Positions 26,621 through 36,128 of a stretch of DNA of 64,000 nucleotides are shown piece by piece. Source of the stretch: Rariglobus hedericola (GTDB taxonomy: Bacteria > Verrucomicrobiota > Verrucomicrobiia > Opitutales > Opitutaceae); the NCBI RefSeq assembly GCF_007559335.1, contig NZ_VMBG01000001.1:496001-560000 (forward strand), given 5' to 3'. Numbering within the stretch: position 1 is the first letter of the stretch; every line of letters begins with the position of its first letter. Below the pieces are notes generated by a model. It was not told where the DNA came from, made no database searches, and saw only the letters and a program-made list of their open reading frames with translations. The translations under genes and the position numbers were made by a program.

Positions 26621-27203
26621 CGCACACAAAGCAGCCGAGATGAACGCGCTCGCACAGGCGAGCGGACTCGACGTGGAAATCATATCCGCAAAGGAGGTGG
26701 GAGGAATGCCTGCGGTCGTTGAAGACACGGGCACATTTATTGGTAACGCACGCAAAAAGGCATTGGCACTTAAGGCGATGCTGCCGGCTGATGCTTGGGT
26801 GCTCGCGGATGACAGCGGCCTCTGTGTCGATGCACTTAGCGGAGCGCCGGGGGTAGAGTCGGCATATTACGCCGGTCCACAGGGTGATAGTGCGGCTAAT
26901 CTAACAAAATTGGTCGAAGTGATGAAGGGAGTGCCTATAGACAATCGAGGCGCTCATTTTATCTGTATCCTACTGCTTGCGGGGCCTCAAAATGTAGAGC
27001 ATGTCATCGAGGGGCGCTGTGAGGGCAGGCTATTAAGTAAACCAGAAGGAGGGGCGGGCTTTGGTTACGACCCTTTGTTTGTTCCTCAAGGTTATGAGGA
27101 GAGTTTTTCCCGTTTGGGTGATGAGGCTAAGAATATCATCAGTCACCGTGCCCGGGCTTGGGCGGGATTGACTGAAATTATAAAGACATTGGATTGTCGC
27201 TAA
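26595..27203 (+). CDS. rdgB: Non-canonical purine NTP pyrophosphatase (RdgB/HAM1)
   Basis: This house-cleaning enzyme hydrolyses dITP/XTP to monophosphates. The 202-residue protein has the N-terminal SGNAHK motif (S7-K12), the metal-binding ADDSGLCVDAL (D72/D73) and FGYDPLFVPQG. Its start lies inside the end of ribD, implying coupling. Its 3' end overlaps the convergent prepilin-like gene by 26 bases. The second half is visibly less GC-rich than the first, which coincides with the start of the AT-richer stretch. Confidence 0.95.
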   Translation: MKLYLASGNAHKAAEMNALAQASGLDVEIISAKEVGGMPAVVEDTGTFIGNARKKALALKAMLPADAWVLADDSGLCVDALSGAPGVESAYYAGPQGDSAANLTKLVEVMKGVPIDNRGAHFICILLLAGPQNVEHVIEGRCEGRLLSKPEGGAGFGYDPLFVPQGYEESFSRLGDEAKNIISHRARAWAGLTEIIKTLDCR

Positions 27204-29154
27204 GTTGCCAGATAAAATAATCACCTCGCGAAAACTTGGTGGTATTAGGTGCTCCGGCGGGAGGGGAGCTTGCAAGCTTGCTATCAAAAGTGAGTTCACG
27301 TCCGGAAGGCACCAGATATAAATTTCTTCCTGCACCGGATCCCGTTGATCGTATGGCTCCGGTAAAATATTTAGATTCAAAAAGTTGCCCAAGTGAACCT
27401 ACGAGCTTTACGTTTTGCCCGCTCCAGTTTTCCATCAGGCGAACAAGATTTTGGACGCCGCCACTATTGATGCCTGCTGCGGTATTTGTAGGAGTATTTC
27501 CACTAACAAGGGCTGCATATACTGCCGTTGTTGCGCTTGCGTTACCTTCTCCATCTGGCGGATTTCCTGCAAGTCTTACATCGCTGACATCAGCCGTGGC
27601 ATTATCATCATTCCAGTTTGCAGATAGTAATGTGATGGCGTCTGCCATGATTGCCGCCGGATTTCCGGCGTTGTCTTCGGTGTTAGCGGTGCCTTGTGGG
27701 TTCGATGTGTTATAGTTACCCTGAATATAGACGCCATTGTCGCTAGCGACTGTGAAGCCTACGGGCTTTCCATCCACGGTGGTGTAAGGTAGCTCGGATG
27801 CATTGCTCAATCTGATACCATTAATAGTCGTGGTTTGGGGGTTTGGGTCATAAGCGTATATGATTCCGTTGTAAGCGGCTTTAAGCGCAGCTGGTGTTGA
27901 TGGCGCGGCTAGTCTGGCTTTTAAATTGCCTATATCGATTGTCGTAATGTTTACATTTTTATTTTCGCGTGTATCGAAGACCTCTTTTCTTGCCGATGTA
28001 ATGATGCTGGCGGCCAATGCTGGATTTGTAATTGCGTAATCGATGGAGGGGTTGGCTTTTGTGTAAATTTTTACAGGATAGAGAAGATAGAGGATATCAG
28101 TGGTTTTCCTTACCTCTATTGTTATGCCGGCCTTTTCGGACATGCGATTCGCTTTGATCACGGGGTCTTCTACTATAGAAACACCGGCGGGGGTTTTGGG
28201 GCTTGGAGATATGATGGATCGATAGACATCGTTAGTTGATGAATATGCGTTAGTGCCACTGGGACCATAAACTTGGAAACTTAGGTCTGCATCGGTGCCG
28301 CCAAGAAAGTTTTCTGGTTCTTGTAATTTTTTTATTTGATTTTTTCGGGCAACCATCTCGTCGTCATCTGAACTGAAATTAGGGTTCGAAAGTGTATTTG
28401 CGACGCCTGAGTTGTGGCGGAAATATATAGCGGTTGCTGGATCTATTGCCTTATTTAAATCAGTCATTCCGTTGAATGAATTCGCGTAAAATATTTTATC
28501 TACAACGGTTAGGTTTACTCCTGATTGGGCGCCGATGTAAAGACTGCCATTTGATGATATATCGCCTTTAATAGTCATCGGGCTTCCCGTGCTAAATTCC
28601 ATGACGTCTTGGTAGAAAACGCTGAATTGGAAAAGTGCGGAGCGGCTTAAGGCAAAACGGCGACCCAGTTGATAGTGGATTTCGCCTAATAATGGGTGGG
28701 TTTGTGAAGCACGCGTTAATGCCGTATAATAATTAACCTGGGCTGGACGGCTAACTCCGGATACCTTGGTTGTCCCGACTTTTGTCGGCCCATTTGAACG
28801 AAGGGTCCTGGAGATGGTCCAGTCGGCCCCGCCAAATGCAGTATTGGCGAGATCTGTATTTGGTATCGTCGAGAAGTCCACAATGAAGCCTTTGCCGCTT
28901 AAGTTGTTGTCAATATCTTGAAGTGGAACACTCTCTTTTATAGATGTAATCCACTGAAAATAGAGAAATTCCATTTCGGCTTCCGCTGAAAGCTTGGCTT
29001 TATCCAGTAAAGCCTGACGCATGCTCGCTCGATAACTTGTTACGCTATAGCTTAGTGATGCGGCTGCCAAATAGGACATTACTGCAATTACAAGGACAAC
29101 AGCGACCAATGCGCTTCCCTTGGTCGCTCTTTTATTATTAGAGAGTGCTTTCAT
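27178..29154 (-). CDS. PilX-like minor-prepilin-type protein
   Basis: A 658-residue exported protein. The N-terminus (TKGSALVAVVLVIAVMSYLA) is a prepilin/PilX-type hydrophobic helix after a short basic leader, and is followed by a helical spine (residues about 40-75). The rest is Ser/Thr/Asn-rich and likely beta-structured and extracellular. I recognise no named domain beyond the N-terminus. It is the last of three co-oriented prepilin-like genes (PilV-like, PilW-like, PilX-like order), four bases after the preceding one. Its 3' end overlaps rdgB on the opposite strand. It is likely part of a minor pseudopilin complex of a type IV pilus or type II secretion-like machine; the machine itself is not in the window. 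Confidence 0.75.
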   Translation of the reverse strand: MKALSNNKRATKGSALVAVVLVIAVMSYLAAASLSYSVTSYRASMRQALLDKAKLSAEAEMEFLYFQWITSIKESVPLQDIDNNLSGKGFIVDFSTIPNTDLANTAFGGADWTISRTLRSNGPTKVGTTKVSGVSRPAQVNYYTALTRASQTHPLLGEIHYQLGRRFALSRSALFQFSVFYQDVMEFSTGSPMTIKGDISSNGSLYIGAQSGVNLTVVDKIFYANSFNGMTDLNKAIDPATAIYFRHNSGVANTLSNPNFSSDDDEMVARKNQIKKLQEPENFLGGTDADLSFQVYGPSGTNAYSSTNDVYRSIISPSPKTPAGVSIVEDPVIKANRMSEKAGITIEVRKTTDILYLLYPVKIYTKANPSIDYAITNPALAASIITSARKEVFDTRENKNVNITTIDIGNLKARLAAPSTPAALKAAYNGIIYAYDPNPQTTTINGIRLSNASELPYTTVDGKPVGFTVASDNGVYIQGNYNTSNPQGTANTEDNAGNPAAIMADAITLLSANWNDDNATADVSDVRLAGNPPDGEGNASATTAVYAALVSGNTPTNTAAGINSGGVQNLVRLMENWSGQNVKLVGSLGQLFESKYFTGAIRSTGSGAGRNLYLVPSGRELTFDSKLASSPPAGAPNTTKFSRGDYFIWQLSDNPMSL

Positions 29155-29158
29155 GGCC

Positions 29159-30781
29159 TTAAAAGTCGGGTAACGGCGTAGGTGTAGGTGTGCGTGTGCG
29201 CGTAGGGCTGGGCGTGGGCGTGGGCGTGCCTGTGGGAGCGGGAGTAGGTGTGCGGGTCGGCGTGGCGACCGGAGTGGGTGTAATGGTGGGTATAGGGGTG
29301 CGTGTGGGCGTGGGCGTAATTGTGGGTGTCTGTGTCGGTGTATTGGTTGGCAGCGGTGTGGGTGTAATCGTGGGTGTAGGTGTGCGCGTGGGGGTAGGTG
29401 TAATTGTGGGCGTCGGTGTGATGGTCGGCGTCCTTGTGGGTGTGGGTGTAATGGTGGGTGTGCGCGTGGGGGTGCGAGTGCGTGTCGGCGTGCGAGTAGG
29501 CGTAATTGTCGGAGTGGGCGTTATCGTGGGTGTGGGTGTGATTGTGGGCGTGGAGGTTCGCGTAGGCGTGCGCGTGGGGGTAGGTGTGATTGTGGGAGTC
29601 GGGGTGATGGTCGGTGTCGGTGTAATCGTGGGCGTTCGCGTAGGCGTGGGGGTGAGCGTAGGTGTCGGGGTGATGGTCGGTGTAAGCGTAGGAGTAGGCG
29701 TAGCCGTTGGAGTGCTTGTGGGTGTCGGCGTAGACGTAGGCGTGCGCGTGGGCGTAGGGGTGCGCGTCGGCGTAGGTGTTACAGTGGGTGTAGGTGTAGG
29801 TGTAGGCGTATTGTTAGGGATGTCCGGTGGATCAATACGATTAAAGGTGTCACCTCCTTTGTTGATGAGTATGCCTGCAACTGAGCCCTTGGTGTAAAAA
29901 TCACTGTTTTTACCTTGGTAAATGGTGAGTTTTTCCGTGGGGGCGGAATTGATCCTGATATCCAAAGTGACAAACTTATCGGGCACTTTTTTATTCCCGT
30001 CAGCGGTTCCGTCTTTTACTGATCCGAATGGATATTGGTCCGGCTCTAGGTAGTCTGCTATGAACTTTGGCGTGGGATCTCCTGCGGTATTTTCATACCA
30101 AGCCAATTTGGTTATACCGTCTTGAGCTAAGACCTCATAGGCCCGTTGACGCAGTATTGTAGCCAATCGATCTGCGGGAATTGACTCGACTGCTTTTCCG
30201 GCAGCAATGGAGTAGGCAGAGAAAGGCTGGCTGAATGTTAATGTTACATCCCCATCGGCATTGGCGCCGCGATTATCCGTGACGCTGGCGATACGGGCGC
30301 CTGCGATACCTGGGTTATCATTCCCCGCTGCATCTGTGTATGCATCAATTGAAAAACTAGGGCTAGCCAGCACAAGAAAGTCTCCGGCTTGAGGTTTTGT
30401 GCGGGCTTTAAATGTTACTACTATCGATGAGGCGAATGAGTCGGCTGCTTTTGTTGACCCCGGCACGCCAACGTTCACTAAATAGCTGATGCGCGCATAA
30501 TGTTGAGGTTCAGCAGGATTTGGTTTCTCGAGATAGGGCGGAGCAATTGCCGCAGAAATCTCTGTTGTCATATGCTGATGCAGATAGCTTGAACGCTCAT
30601 TCAGGCGGGTGACGGTGGTGACTTTTTTTGCCGTCACCGAACTGCTAATTAACAGGCTTAATGCGAAGCCTAGTATAACGATGGCAATCGTCATCGAAAT
30701 CAAGATCTCGACCAAGGTGAATCCCTTTTTGAGTCTTAACCGTTGCCACAGCGAAAGTATTTTGGCGCGAGCGGAGTTCAT
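29159..30781 (-). CDS. PilW-like minor prepilin with Thr-Pro repeat tail
   Basis: A 540-residue protein with a textbook prepilin cleavage site and helix ([20 protein letters not shown]; cleavage before F). A globular region covers about 60-320. The last 215-220 residues are almost entirely Thr-Pro repeats with scattered Ile, Arg, Ser, Ala and Leu ([14 protein letters not shown] type), ending PTPLPDF. Such a tail would be an extended, rigid, mucin-like stalk and a good O-glycosylation substrate. Its start overlaps the end of the preceding prepilin gene (ATGA). The divergent neighbouring cluster encodes polyprenyl-phosphate-dependent glycosyltransferases, which makes glycosylation of this tail an attractive but untested idea. 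Confidence 0.82.
   Translation of the reverse strand: MNSARAKILSLWQRLRLKKGFTLVEILISMTIAIVILGFALSLLISSSVTAKKVTTVTRLNERSSYLHQHMTTEISAAIAPPYLEKPNPAEPQHYARISYLVNVGVPGSTKAADSFASSIVVTFKARTKPQAGDFLVLASPSFSIDAYTDAAGNDNPGIAGARIASVTDNRGANADGDVTLTFSQPFSAYSIAAGKAVESIPADRLATILRQRAYEVLAQDGITKLAWYENTAGDPTPKFIADYLEPDQYPFGSVKDGTADGNKKVPDKFVTLDIRINSAPTEKLTIYQGKNSDFYTKGSVAGILINKGGDTFNRIDPPDIPNNTPTPTPTPTVTPTPTRTPTPTRTPTSTPTPTSTPTATPTPTLTPTITPTPTLTPTPTRTPTITPTPTITPTPTITPTPTRTPTRTSTPTITPTPTITPTPTITPTRTPTRTRTPTRTPTITPTPTRTPTITPTPTITPTPTRTPTPTITPTPLPTNTPTQTPTITPTPTRTPIPTITPTPVATPTRTPTPAPTGTPTPTPSPTRTRTPTPTPLPDF
29165..29818. repeat. Low-complexity hexanucleotide-type repeat encoding the Thr-Pro tail
   Basis: About 650 bases are composed of degenerate six-base units (ACN CCN on the minus strand, seen as GGNGTN on the plus strand). 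Codon third positions vary strongly, with T, C and A mixed. This indicates selection on the protein rather than very recent slippage of one DNA unit. The region is prone to length change and to assembly error. Confidence 0.9.
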
Positions 30782-31461
30782 GGCACTGAGCGAAGCACGG
30801 TGATTGATTGGGTCAGTGGTCGTCCTAAAATCGTGAATCGTGCGGAAAAGTCCGCACGGAGAAGAAATCCAGCAGGGCTATTGGCCAAATCTGGCGTCAT
30901 TTCTGTCCCCGTCGATGGGCTTATGCGTATAACGGATCTCGTGAAAACGACATTGATTGGTGCACCGCTGGCCGCACCCATTGGCACAGTAAGCCCGGAC
31001 GAAGTTCCATTTATGTAGACGTCACTATCTGCCGTGGTTGGTTTAACGGTAAATACGTTTAAGTCTTTTCGCCAAGACAGTCCTTCTCCAGTTGGCGTGG
31101 CGGCAAATTTAAACAGTGGAGTAGGCGGGTTGGCTACCAGCTCGGCTGCTGCTGTGTAGGGGATGCTGTTGAGCAAGAACTGATCAGCCATCGAGCGAAG
31201 CGCGAATCGGACTTCGTTACGTATGCGGGTTTCGGCGGACAGTCGATATGACTGCACCAGAGCCATGAGCAGGCCGGCCATGAGCATCGTGAGGAGTATG
31301 GTGGCCACCATAACTTCCACCAGTGTTAGACCACGTTTTTTTGGTGATCGGACATTTGTTTCACGCGCGCAGGCACCCCTCCGTGGGTTGAGGAACGTCG
31401 TTTCAAATGTGCTGTATTTTGGGTTCATGCTAGGCTGCTGGAAAAGCCTGGTGAAATTCAT
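30778..31461 (-). CDS. PilV-like minor prepilin
   Basis: A 227-residue prepilin-like protein starting at the ATG that has GGAGAG ten bases upstream; a GTG six codons earlier is less likely. The leader is unusually long (about 41 residues) before the cleavage motif [20 protein letters not shown]. The family usually has 5-25 residues there, so an internal start cannot be excluded. The hydrophobic helix and following amphipathic helix ([20 protein letters not shown]) are typical of minor pilins. It is the first gene of the three-gene prepilin operon and overlaps the next by four bases. Confidence 0.8.
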   Translation of the reverse strand: MNFTRLFQQPSMNPKYSTFETTFLNPRRGACARETNVRSPKKRGLTLVEVMVATILLTMLMAGLLMALVQSYRLSAETRIRNEVRFALRSMADQFLLNSIPYTAAAELVANPPTPLFKFAATPTGEGLSWRKDLNVFTVKPTTADSDVYINGTSSGLTVPMGAASGAPINVVFTRSVIRISPSTGTEMTPDLANSPAGFLLRADFSARFTILGRPLTQSITVLRSVP

Positions 31462-31683
31462 AAGCAAGTTTCTCTCCACTTATGATTTTCCGATCAGATG
31501 TCAGCAGGCGGGGTGACCTGATGGAAGTTAATTAGTGTCAATTTTTGGTAATAACGAGCGTCGTCGTATCCTGCGGATGTCTCATTCCTGCTTGTGTTTC
31601 GCCAAGGTTCCGTGCGGTTTTGCGTGCGCAGGTGGCCTGACTTGCGGGCACCGCTTCAATCGCGATTAAATTTCTCCGGTATC

Positions 31684-33708
31684 ATGCAATATTTAGGCAC
31701 GGGTTTTACGGTGATTCTTCTTTGGGTTAACCTATGGGGACTCGGGCTGGCGACGGGGTTGTTTTGGCGTAACCGTTGGCTGGCGCTGTCGGTTGGACCC
31801 TGGCTATGGGCCACTGTGTTTTTCGCGATCGAAACCCACTGGGGGCTGGGCAGTCTTCGAGGCTTGGGATCGGTGGCCACGGTTGGCGCACTTGGGTTGA
31901 TCGTCCTGAGCAACACGAAGTGGCTTCCGAATCGACTGAGAGGTTTGGATGGCTGGCTGCAAGGCTGGCGTGAGGAATTTAATTTGGTTTCGGCGAAAAC
32001 CTGTCTGTTCACGTTTGGCGGACTCTTTTTGTATGTTTTTGCCTGGAGGTGGGCATTTCCGAGCATTGATGGATCGGCCGAAAAGATAGCGGACCTGTCC
32101 TTTATCAGCAGCTATCTGGTTGGCGGCACCATTCCCGTGGCCGATGCCTGGCTCTACCCGTATCGATTTACCCAATACTACAGTTTTCAGCATTATTCGG
32201 GGGCTTTGCTGGGGCGCATGTTTGGGTTTTCTCCGGGTGAAACTTATAACTACGCTTTTTGCGTTTTGAACGCCTTGGCCGCACTGGCTTTTGCCGGCGG
32301 TGTGTCCCTGCTGGCGCGCCGGAATTGGGTGAAGATCATGTTGGTGGTCGGATTTGTGGTGGGTGGCAGCGGCGTGTCCGGGCTCACCCCTTTGTTTTTC
32401 CAAGATGCAAAGCTATGGAACAGCCAGCGATTCATCGGCACGGAGCCTTACAGTCAGGCTCCTGTTGGCACTTGGTTGAAGGAATATGCCGACAACTATC
32501 CGACGGTAGAGCTTTCCGGCGAGTGGTTCTCCTACTCGGTTTCCCTCGGTGACTACCACGCGCCTTTGGCAGGATTTTATCTTTTGGCGCTAGGAGTGCT
32601 TAGCGTGGTTTTAGCTGAGCGAACGAAGCTTCGCCGTTACACGTTTTTGGTGGGAGCGACGCTTACGTGGACGGTCATGGCGAACACTTGGAGCTTTCCT
32701 CTTCAATTGATGGCGGTCGGTGCATGGTGCATGTGGAATCGCTCCCGATGGCGGGTGGACTGGCCAATGGTGGTGTTGGGAGCGGCAGCCACGTGGCTGG
32801 CGGCGGCAATTTATCTGAAGATTTTCACCGTGGCTGCTTCCGAGTATCAGAACAACCTGCGCTGGGTATCCTCGGAACTCCATGCTCCATGGCTGCTGTT
32901 CACGATGTATATGCTGCCCACGATTGGGTTGGCGGTGCTGGCGTTTTATTCACGCAGCCGGGCCCTGCTAGGGCTGGGATTGTTGGCGTTGGCCTATCTG
33001 GCCTTCAGCGAATTGTTTTACATCGACGATGTTTACGAGGGGGCGCACGAGCGTTTCAACGCGACGCTCAAGTGGTGGCCATGGATAGCCACTTGGGTTC
33101 TTTTGGTTCTGGGGCCGCTCCTCATTGACGGCGCCAAACAGCGATGGGTGCGAGTGCTTGCCATCATTCTTTGCGCATACCCTTCGTTGTATGCGTGGGA
33201 GTTAGGACGCTACTGGTTGCTCACTCCGAAGTTCTATGCGGGACGCATGGAGGGGGATGGCTATTTGCGCAGGGATGAGCCGGCCAAGCAGCTTTTGGAG
33301 CGATTGAAACTGGAACCTTACGGCGCAGTCATCGAGCGGACCAATCGTGATTCGTTTACGGATTCGTCGTATCTGCCGCTTTTTGCAGGAAAACCCATGT
33401 GGTTGGGTTGGTCGGGACATGAGGCGCTCTGGCGCGGATATCCGTCGTTCGTCTGGCAGCGACTTGATCGCCTTGAGCGCTTCTTCAAAGGTGAAATCAC
33501 GGGGAATGATGCTGACTGGAAGTCGGAGAGAATTTCCTATGTCTTGTGGTATCAGCCCGCCGACACCGAAGAGCTTTGGTTAAAGCTCAATGAGGCGATC
33601 CAAAAGGATTACGAGTGGTGCGTGATTTACATCACACCGGATGGAAAGCGGGTGGGCTTCTGGCGCTTGCGCTCAATGGTGGCGCTCAACACACAGGTCT
33701 CCACTTAA
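31684..33708 (+). CDS. DUF2298-type multi-spanning membrane protein, putative GT-C glycosyltransferase
   Basis: A 674-residue protein with at least a dozen hydrophobic segments. I start at the ATG giving MQYLGTGFTVILLWVNLWGL, since the first membrane helix begins there and the longer frame adds a charged 30-residue lead. The blocks RFTQYYSFQHYSGALLGRMF and FSYSVSLGDYHAPLAGFYLL resemble the INYYYFGY and FLYGDLHPH signatures of DUF2298 (Chlor_Arch_YYY) proteins, also seen in the 1453-residue protein nearby. The C-terminal third is soluble. DUF2298 proteins are suspected GT-C membrane glycosyltransferases; substrate unknown. Its stop and the next start share a base (TAATG). Confidence 0.78.
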   Translation: MQYLGTGFTVILLWVNLWGLGLATGLFWRNRWLALSVGPWLWATVFFAIETHWGLGSLRGLGSVATVGALGLIVLSNTKWLPNRLRGLDGWLQGWREEFNLVSAKTCLFTFGGLFLYVFAWRWAFPSIDGSAEKIADLSFISSYLVGGTIPVADAWLYPYRFTQYYSFQHYSGALLGRMFGFSPGETYNYAFCVLNALAALAFAGGVSLLARRNWVKIMLVVGFVVGGSGVSGLTPLFFQDAKLWNSQRFIGTEPYSQAPVGTWLKEYADNYPTVELSGEWFSYSVSLGDYHAPLAGFYLLALGVLSVVLAERTKLRRYTFLVGATLTWTVMANTWSFPLQLMAVGAWCMWNRSRWRVDWPMVVLGAAATWLAAAIYLKIFTVAASEYQNNLRWVSSELHAPWLLFTMYMLPTIGLAVLAFYSRSRALLGLGLLALAYLAFSELFYIDDVYEGAHERFNATLKWWPWIATWVLLVLGPLLIDGAKQRWVRVLAIILCAYPSLYAWELGRYWLLTPKFYAGRMEGDGYLRRDEPAKQLLERLKLEPYGAVIERTNRDSFTDSSYLPLFAGKPMWLGWSGHEALWRGYPSFVWQRLDRLERFFKGEITGNDADWKSERISYVLWYQPADTEELWLKLNEAIQKDYEWCVIYITPDGKRVGFWRLRSMVALNTQVST

Positions 33709-34667
33709 TGTCGCATATGAGAATCGAGCTGTCGGTCGTGATGCCTTGTTACAACGAGGCCGAAGGTCTCGCTCAGGCAATCAGGCGGGTTCACGCAGTG
33801 TGCAAAGGACTTTTTCTCACCCATGAAATCTTGATCATCGACGATGGCTCGACTGATGGATCTTGGGCCATCGTAGAGGATGCAGCGCAGTCGATTCCCG
33901 AGGTCAGGGGCCTGCGTTTTTCAAGAAATTTCGGGCACGAAGCTGCGTCGTCGGCGGGGCTGCGGCATGCCCGTGGTATTCAAGTTCTGATACTGGATGC
34001 CGATTTGCAAGACCCTCCTGAATTGCTGGCCGAATTGCGTGCAAAAATGGCGGAAGGTTATGATGTGGTCTATGGAGTGCGTCGTTCCCGTGCGGGCGAA
34101 TCGTGGTTGAAACTGGTTTCTGCAAAGTTGTTTTATCGTGTTTTCAATCTGCTCACGGATAACCCGATTCCCGAGGATACGGGAGACTTCCGATTGATGA
34201 CCCGGCGTGCGGTTGATGCATTTGTCGCCATGCCTGAGTCGGTGGTTTTCTTGAGGGGAATGATCAGTTGGATCGGGTTTCCGCAGGTTGGCATTTACTA
34301 TGATCGCAAGCCGCGTGAGACCGGGCGTTCCAAATATAATTTCAGAAAACTGCTGGGATTGTGCATCGAGGCTATCACGGGGTTTTCCGTTCGTCCGTTG
34401 CGAATCGCATTTGTGATGAGCATGGCGTTGTTTCTCGGGGCGCTGGGGCTGACTGCGGTCATTTTGATCGGCTGGCTGAGCGGACGAGGAAGTTCGGACA
34501 TCGCCCTGGTCATGATGGTGATTTCATTCATCGGCGGTGTTCAGACATTGGTGATGGGTGTGATCGGCGAGTATCTGGGAAAGCTTTTTGTCGAATCCAA
34601 AGGGCGACCGCTTTATCTGATCCGTGACACCATTGATAAGGCAGCGCTTGACGCTGAAAGCCGTTAA
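33708..34667 (+). CDS. Polyprenyl-phosphate glycosyltransferase (GT2, GtrB/DPM-like)
   Basis: A 319-residue GT2 enzyme: LSVVMPCYNEAEGLAQAIRR at the N-terminus, IIDDGSTDGSW (D45/D46) and the DXD metal-binding motif in LDADLQDPPE (D97-D99). Two membrane helices close the protein (about 225-250 and 262-290). This is the architecture of GtrB/dolichyl-phosphate mannosyl synthase-like enzymes that load a sugar onto polyprenyl phosphate at the cytoplasmic face, for use by GT-C enzymes outside. Several GT-C-like proteins are encoded in the same run, which fits. Upstream coding sequence could extend the frame, but the chosen ATG overlaps the previous stop. Confidence 0.9.
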   Translation: MSHMRIELSVVMPCYNEAEGLAQAIRRVHAVCKGLFLTHEILIIDDGSTDGSWAIVEDAAQSIPEVRGLRFSRNFGHEAASSAGLRHARGIQVLILDADLQDPPELLAELRAKMAEGYDVVYGVRRSRAGESWLKLVSAKLFYRVFNLLTDNPIPEDTGDFRLMTRRAVDAFVAMPESVVFLRGMISWIGFPQVGIYYDRKPRETGRSKYNFRKLLGLCIEAITGFSVRPLRIAFVMSMALFLGALGLTAVILIGWLSGRGSSDIALVMMVISFIGGVQTLVMGVIGEYLGKLFVESKGRPLYLIRDTIDKAALDAESR

Positions 34668-34676
34668 TCTGGACGA

Positions 34677-36128
34677 ATGAGTCTTCCAGACTATCAGACG
34701 AGTCGGGTGGTGGCGGTGGATCTTGATGGAACGTTGTTAAAGGCGGATTTGTCCTGGGAGCTTTTAATGGCTTACCTGCGAGCACGTCCGTGGCGGCTGT
34801 TCTGTGTTTTGGGCTGGGTGAGCGCGGGTGGCCTTGTCCGGTTAAAATCAAATCTGGCTGAGCGCGTATTGATAGAGGGCGAACACCTGCCTTGGAACGA
34901 CGAGGTGATCGACTGGTGCGAGCAGCATGCGCAAAAGGGCGGGCGTGTCGTGCTCGCCACGGCGTCTCCTCTAAAAGCGGCTCAATCAATCACTGGGCAT
35001 TTTAAGTTTATCACCGAGGTTTTGGGGAGCGATGAAGTGATTAATCTCAAGGCTCAAGCCAAGGCGGATGCACTTACATTCAGGTTTGGCCACGAAGGAT
35101 TTGATTACATTGGAAACAGCTCGGCCGACCTCCCGGTTTGGCGTGCGGCTCAAAATGCGTTTTTTGTGGGGACGGAGTCGGTGCGCAATGGATTTCAACA
35201 CCGGCTTGAGGCGAAACGCTTGATCCCGATTACTGGTGGAAGTGACCGTTTGGAGCCTGTGCTGCTGGCTGCATTGCGTCCTCATCAATGGCTGAAAAAC
35301 TTATTGATACTGGTGCCTTTGCTCGGAGCCCATCGTTGGAATGATCCGGCTTGCTGGTGGTTGATTGGACCTGCACTGCTGGCGCTTTGCTGCGTGGCAT
35401 CCGCTACCTATATTTTAAACGACCTGACTGACCTTGAGTCGGATCGCAGGCATCCACGAAAAAAACGAAGGGCGTTCGCTAGTGGTCAATTAGGGATTCC
35501 TACGGGACTGCTATTTATCGGAGTGCTCTTGTTTACGGGTGGCGCGCTGGCACTCGTTTCCGGCCTGACGGCTTTGGCGGCCGTGAGCGGATACGTGATT
35601 CTATCGATCGCGTATTCTTTAGGTCTCAAGAAAATCGCAATCGTGGATGTGGTGTGGCTTTCGTGCATGTATACGTATCGCGTTCTGATCGGAGGAGCGA
35701 TTACCGGCGTGGTGGTTTCATCCTGGCTGCTGGCGTATACGATCAGTTTGTTTCTTGGGCTGGCATTTTTGAAGCGTTATGTGGAGTTGGGGTCATCAAA
35801 TGCCGGCGAATCGGTGCAGGTTCCCGGGCGTGGTTACGACGGAAGTGATGCATCGCGAATACGAGCGGGAGGTATTGCCGCGGGTTTGGTATCGACGGTG
35901 GTGCTGGGCTTTTATTTACGAAGTCCGGCCAGCATCGTATTGTATGCTGATCCACGCTGGTTGTGGGTGGTTGTTCTCGCGATGGCTGGCTGGTTGGCCA
36001 GAATATGGATCATGGCAGGTCACAAAAAAGTGGATGATGATCCCGTTTGGTTCGCGGCAAAAGATCCGGTGACTTGGCTTATTTCGGCGGTATGCATCGC
36101 GGCTTTGATGTTGGCGGGACCTCTGTGA
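34677..36128 (+). CDS. HAD phosphatase-UbiA fusion: polyprenyl-phosphate phosphoribosyltransferase
   Basis: A 483-residue fusion. The N-terminal HAD domain (about 10-185) has the nucleophile motif VAVDLDGTLL (D15, D17), VVLATASPLKAA and the closing IGNSSADLPVW. The C-terminal UbiA-type domain (about 195-483, around nine membrane helices) has LRPHQWLKNLLIL, the Asp-rich motif ILNDLTDLESDRRHP (D249, D252, D256) and YSLGLKKIAIVDVV. These match decaprenyl-phosphate 5-phosphoribosyltransferases such as mycobacterial Rv3806c rather than quinone-pathway UbiA. The HAD half plausibly removes the 5-phosphate in the next step. The DprE1- and DprE2-like genes follow, completing a route to polyprenyl-phospho-arabinose. 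Confidence 0.87.
   Translation: MSLPDYQTSRVVAVDLDGTLLKADLSWELLMAYLRARPWRLFCVLGWVSAGGLVRLKSNLAERVLIEGEHLPWNDEVIDWCEQHAQKGGRVVLATASPLKAAQSITGHFKFITEVLGSDEVINLKAQAKADALTFRFGHEGFDYIGNSSADLPVWRAAQNAFFVGTESVRNGFQHRLEAKRLIPITGGSDRLEPVLLAALRPHQWLKNLLILVPLLGAHRWNDPACWWLIGPALLALCCVASATYILNDLTDLESDRRHPRKKRRAFASGQLGIPTGLLFIGVLLFTGGALALVSGLTALAAVSGYVILSIAYSLGLKKIAIVDVVWLSCMYTYRVLIGGAITGVVVSSWLLAYTISLFLGLAFLKRYVELGSSNAGESVQVPGRGYDGSDASRIRAGGIAAGLVSTVVLGFYLRSPASIVLYADPRWLWVVVLAMAGWLARIWIMAGHKKVDDDPVWFAAKDPVTWLISAVCIAALMLAGPL

Noticed and set aside
29165-29818. CRISPR-like or tandem-repeat array
   Set aside because: There are no spacers or constant repeats; it is a degenerate six-base coding repeat within a protein gene.
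29190-29897. A 235-residue Gly-Val repeat frame on the plus strand
   Set aside because: It is the antisense shadow of the Thr-Pro repeat tail. The minus-strand frame has a genuine prepilin N-terminus and operon context.
27178-31461. Complete type IV pilus or type II secretion locus
   Set aside because: Only minor-prepilin-like genes are here; no secretin, ATPase, platform protein or prepilin peptidase is encoded in the window.
31536-31541. TTGACA -35 box for the prepilin operon (minus strand)
   Set aside because: No acceptable -10 element lies at the right distance; a single hexamer match is not enough.
34677-36128. UbiA of ubiquinone or menaquinone synthesis
   Set aside because: The LRPHQWLKN and YSLGLKK motifs and the DprE1/DprE2-like neighbours favour the phosphoribosyl-polyprenyl branch.
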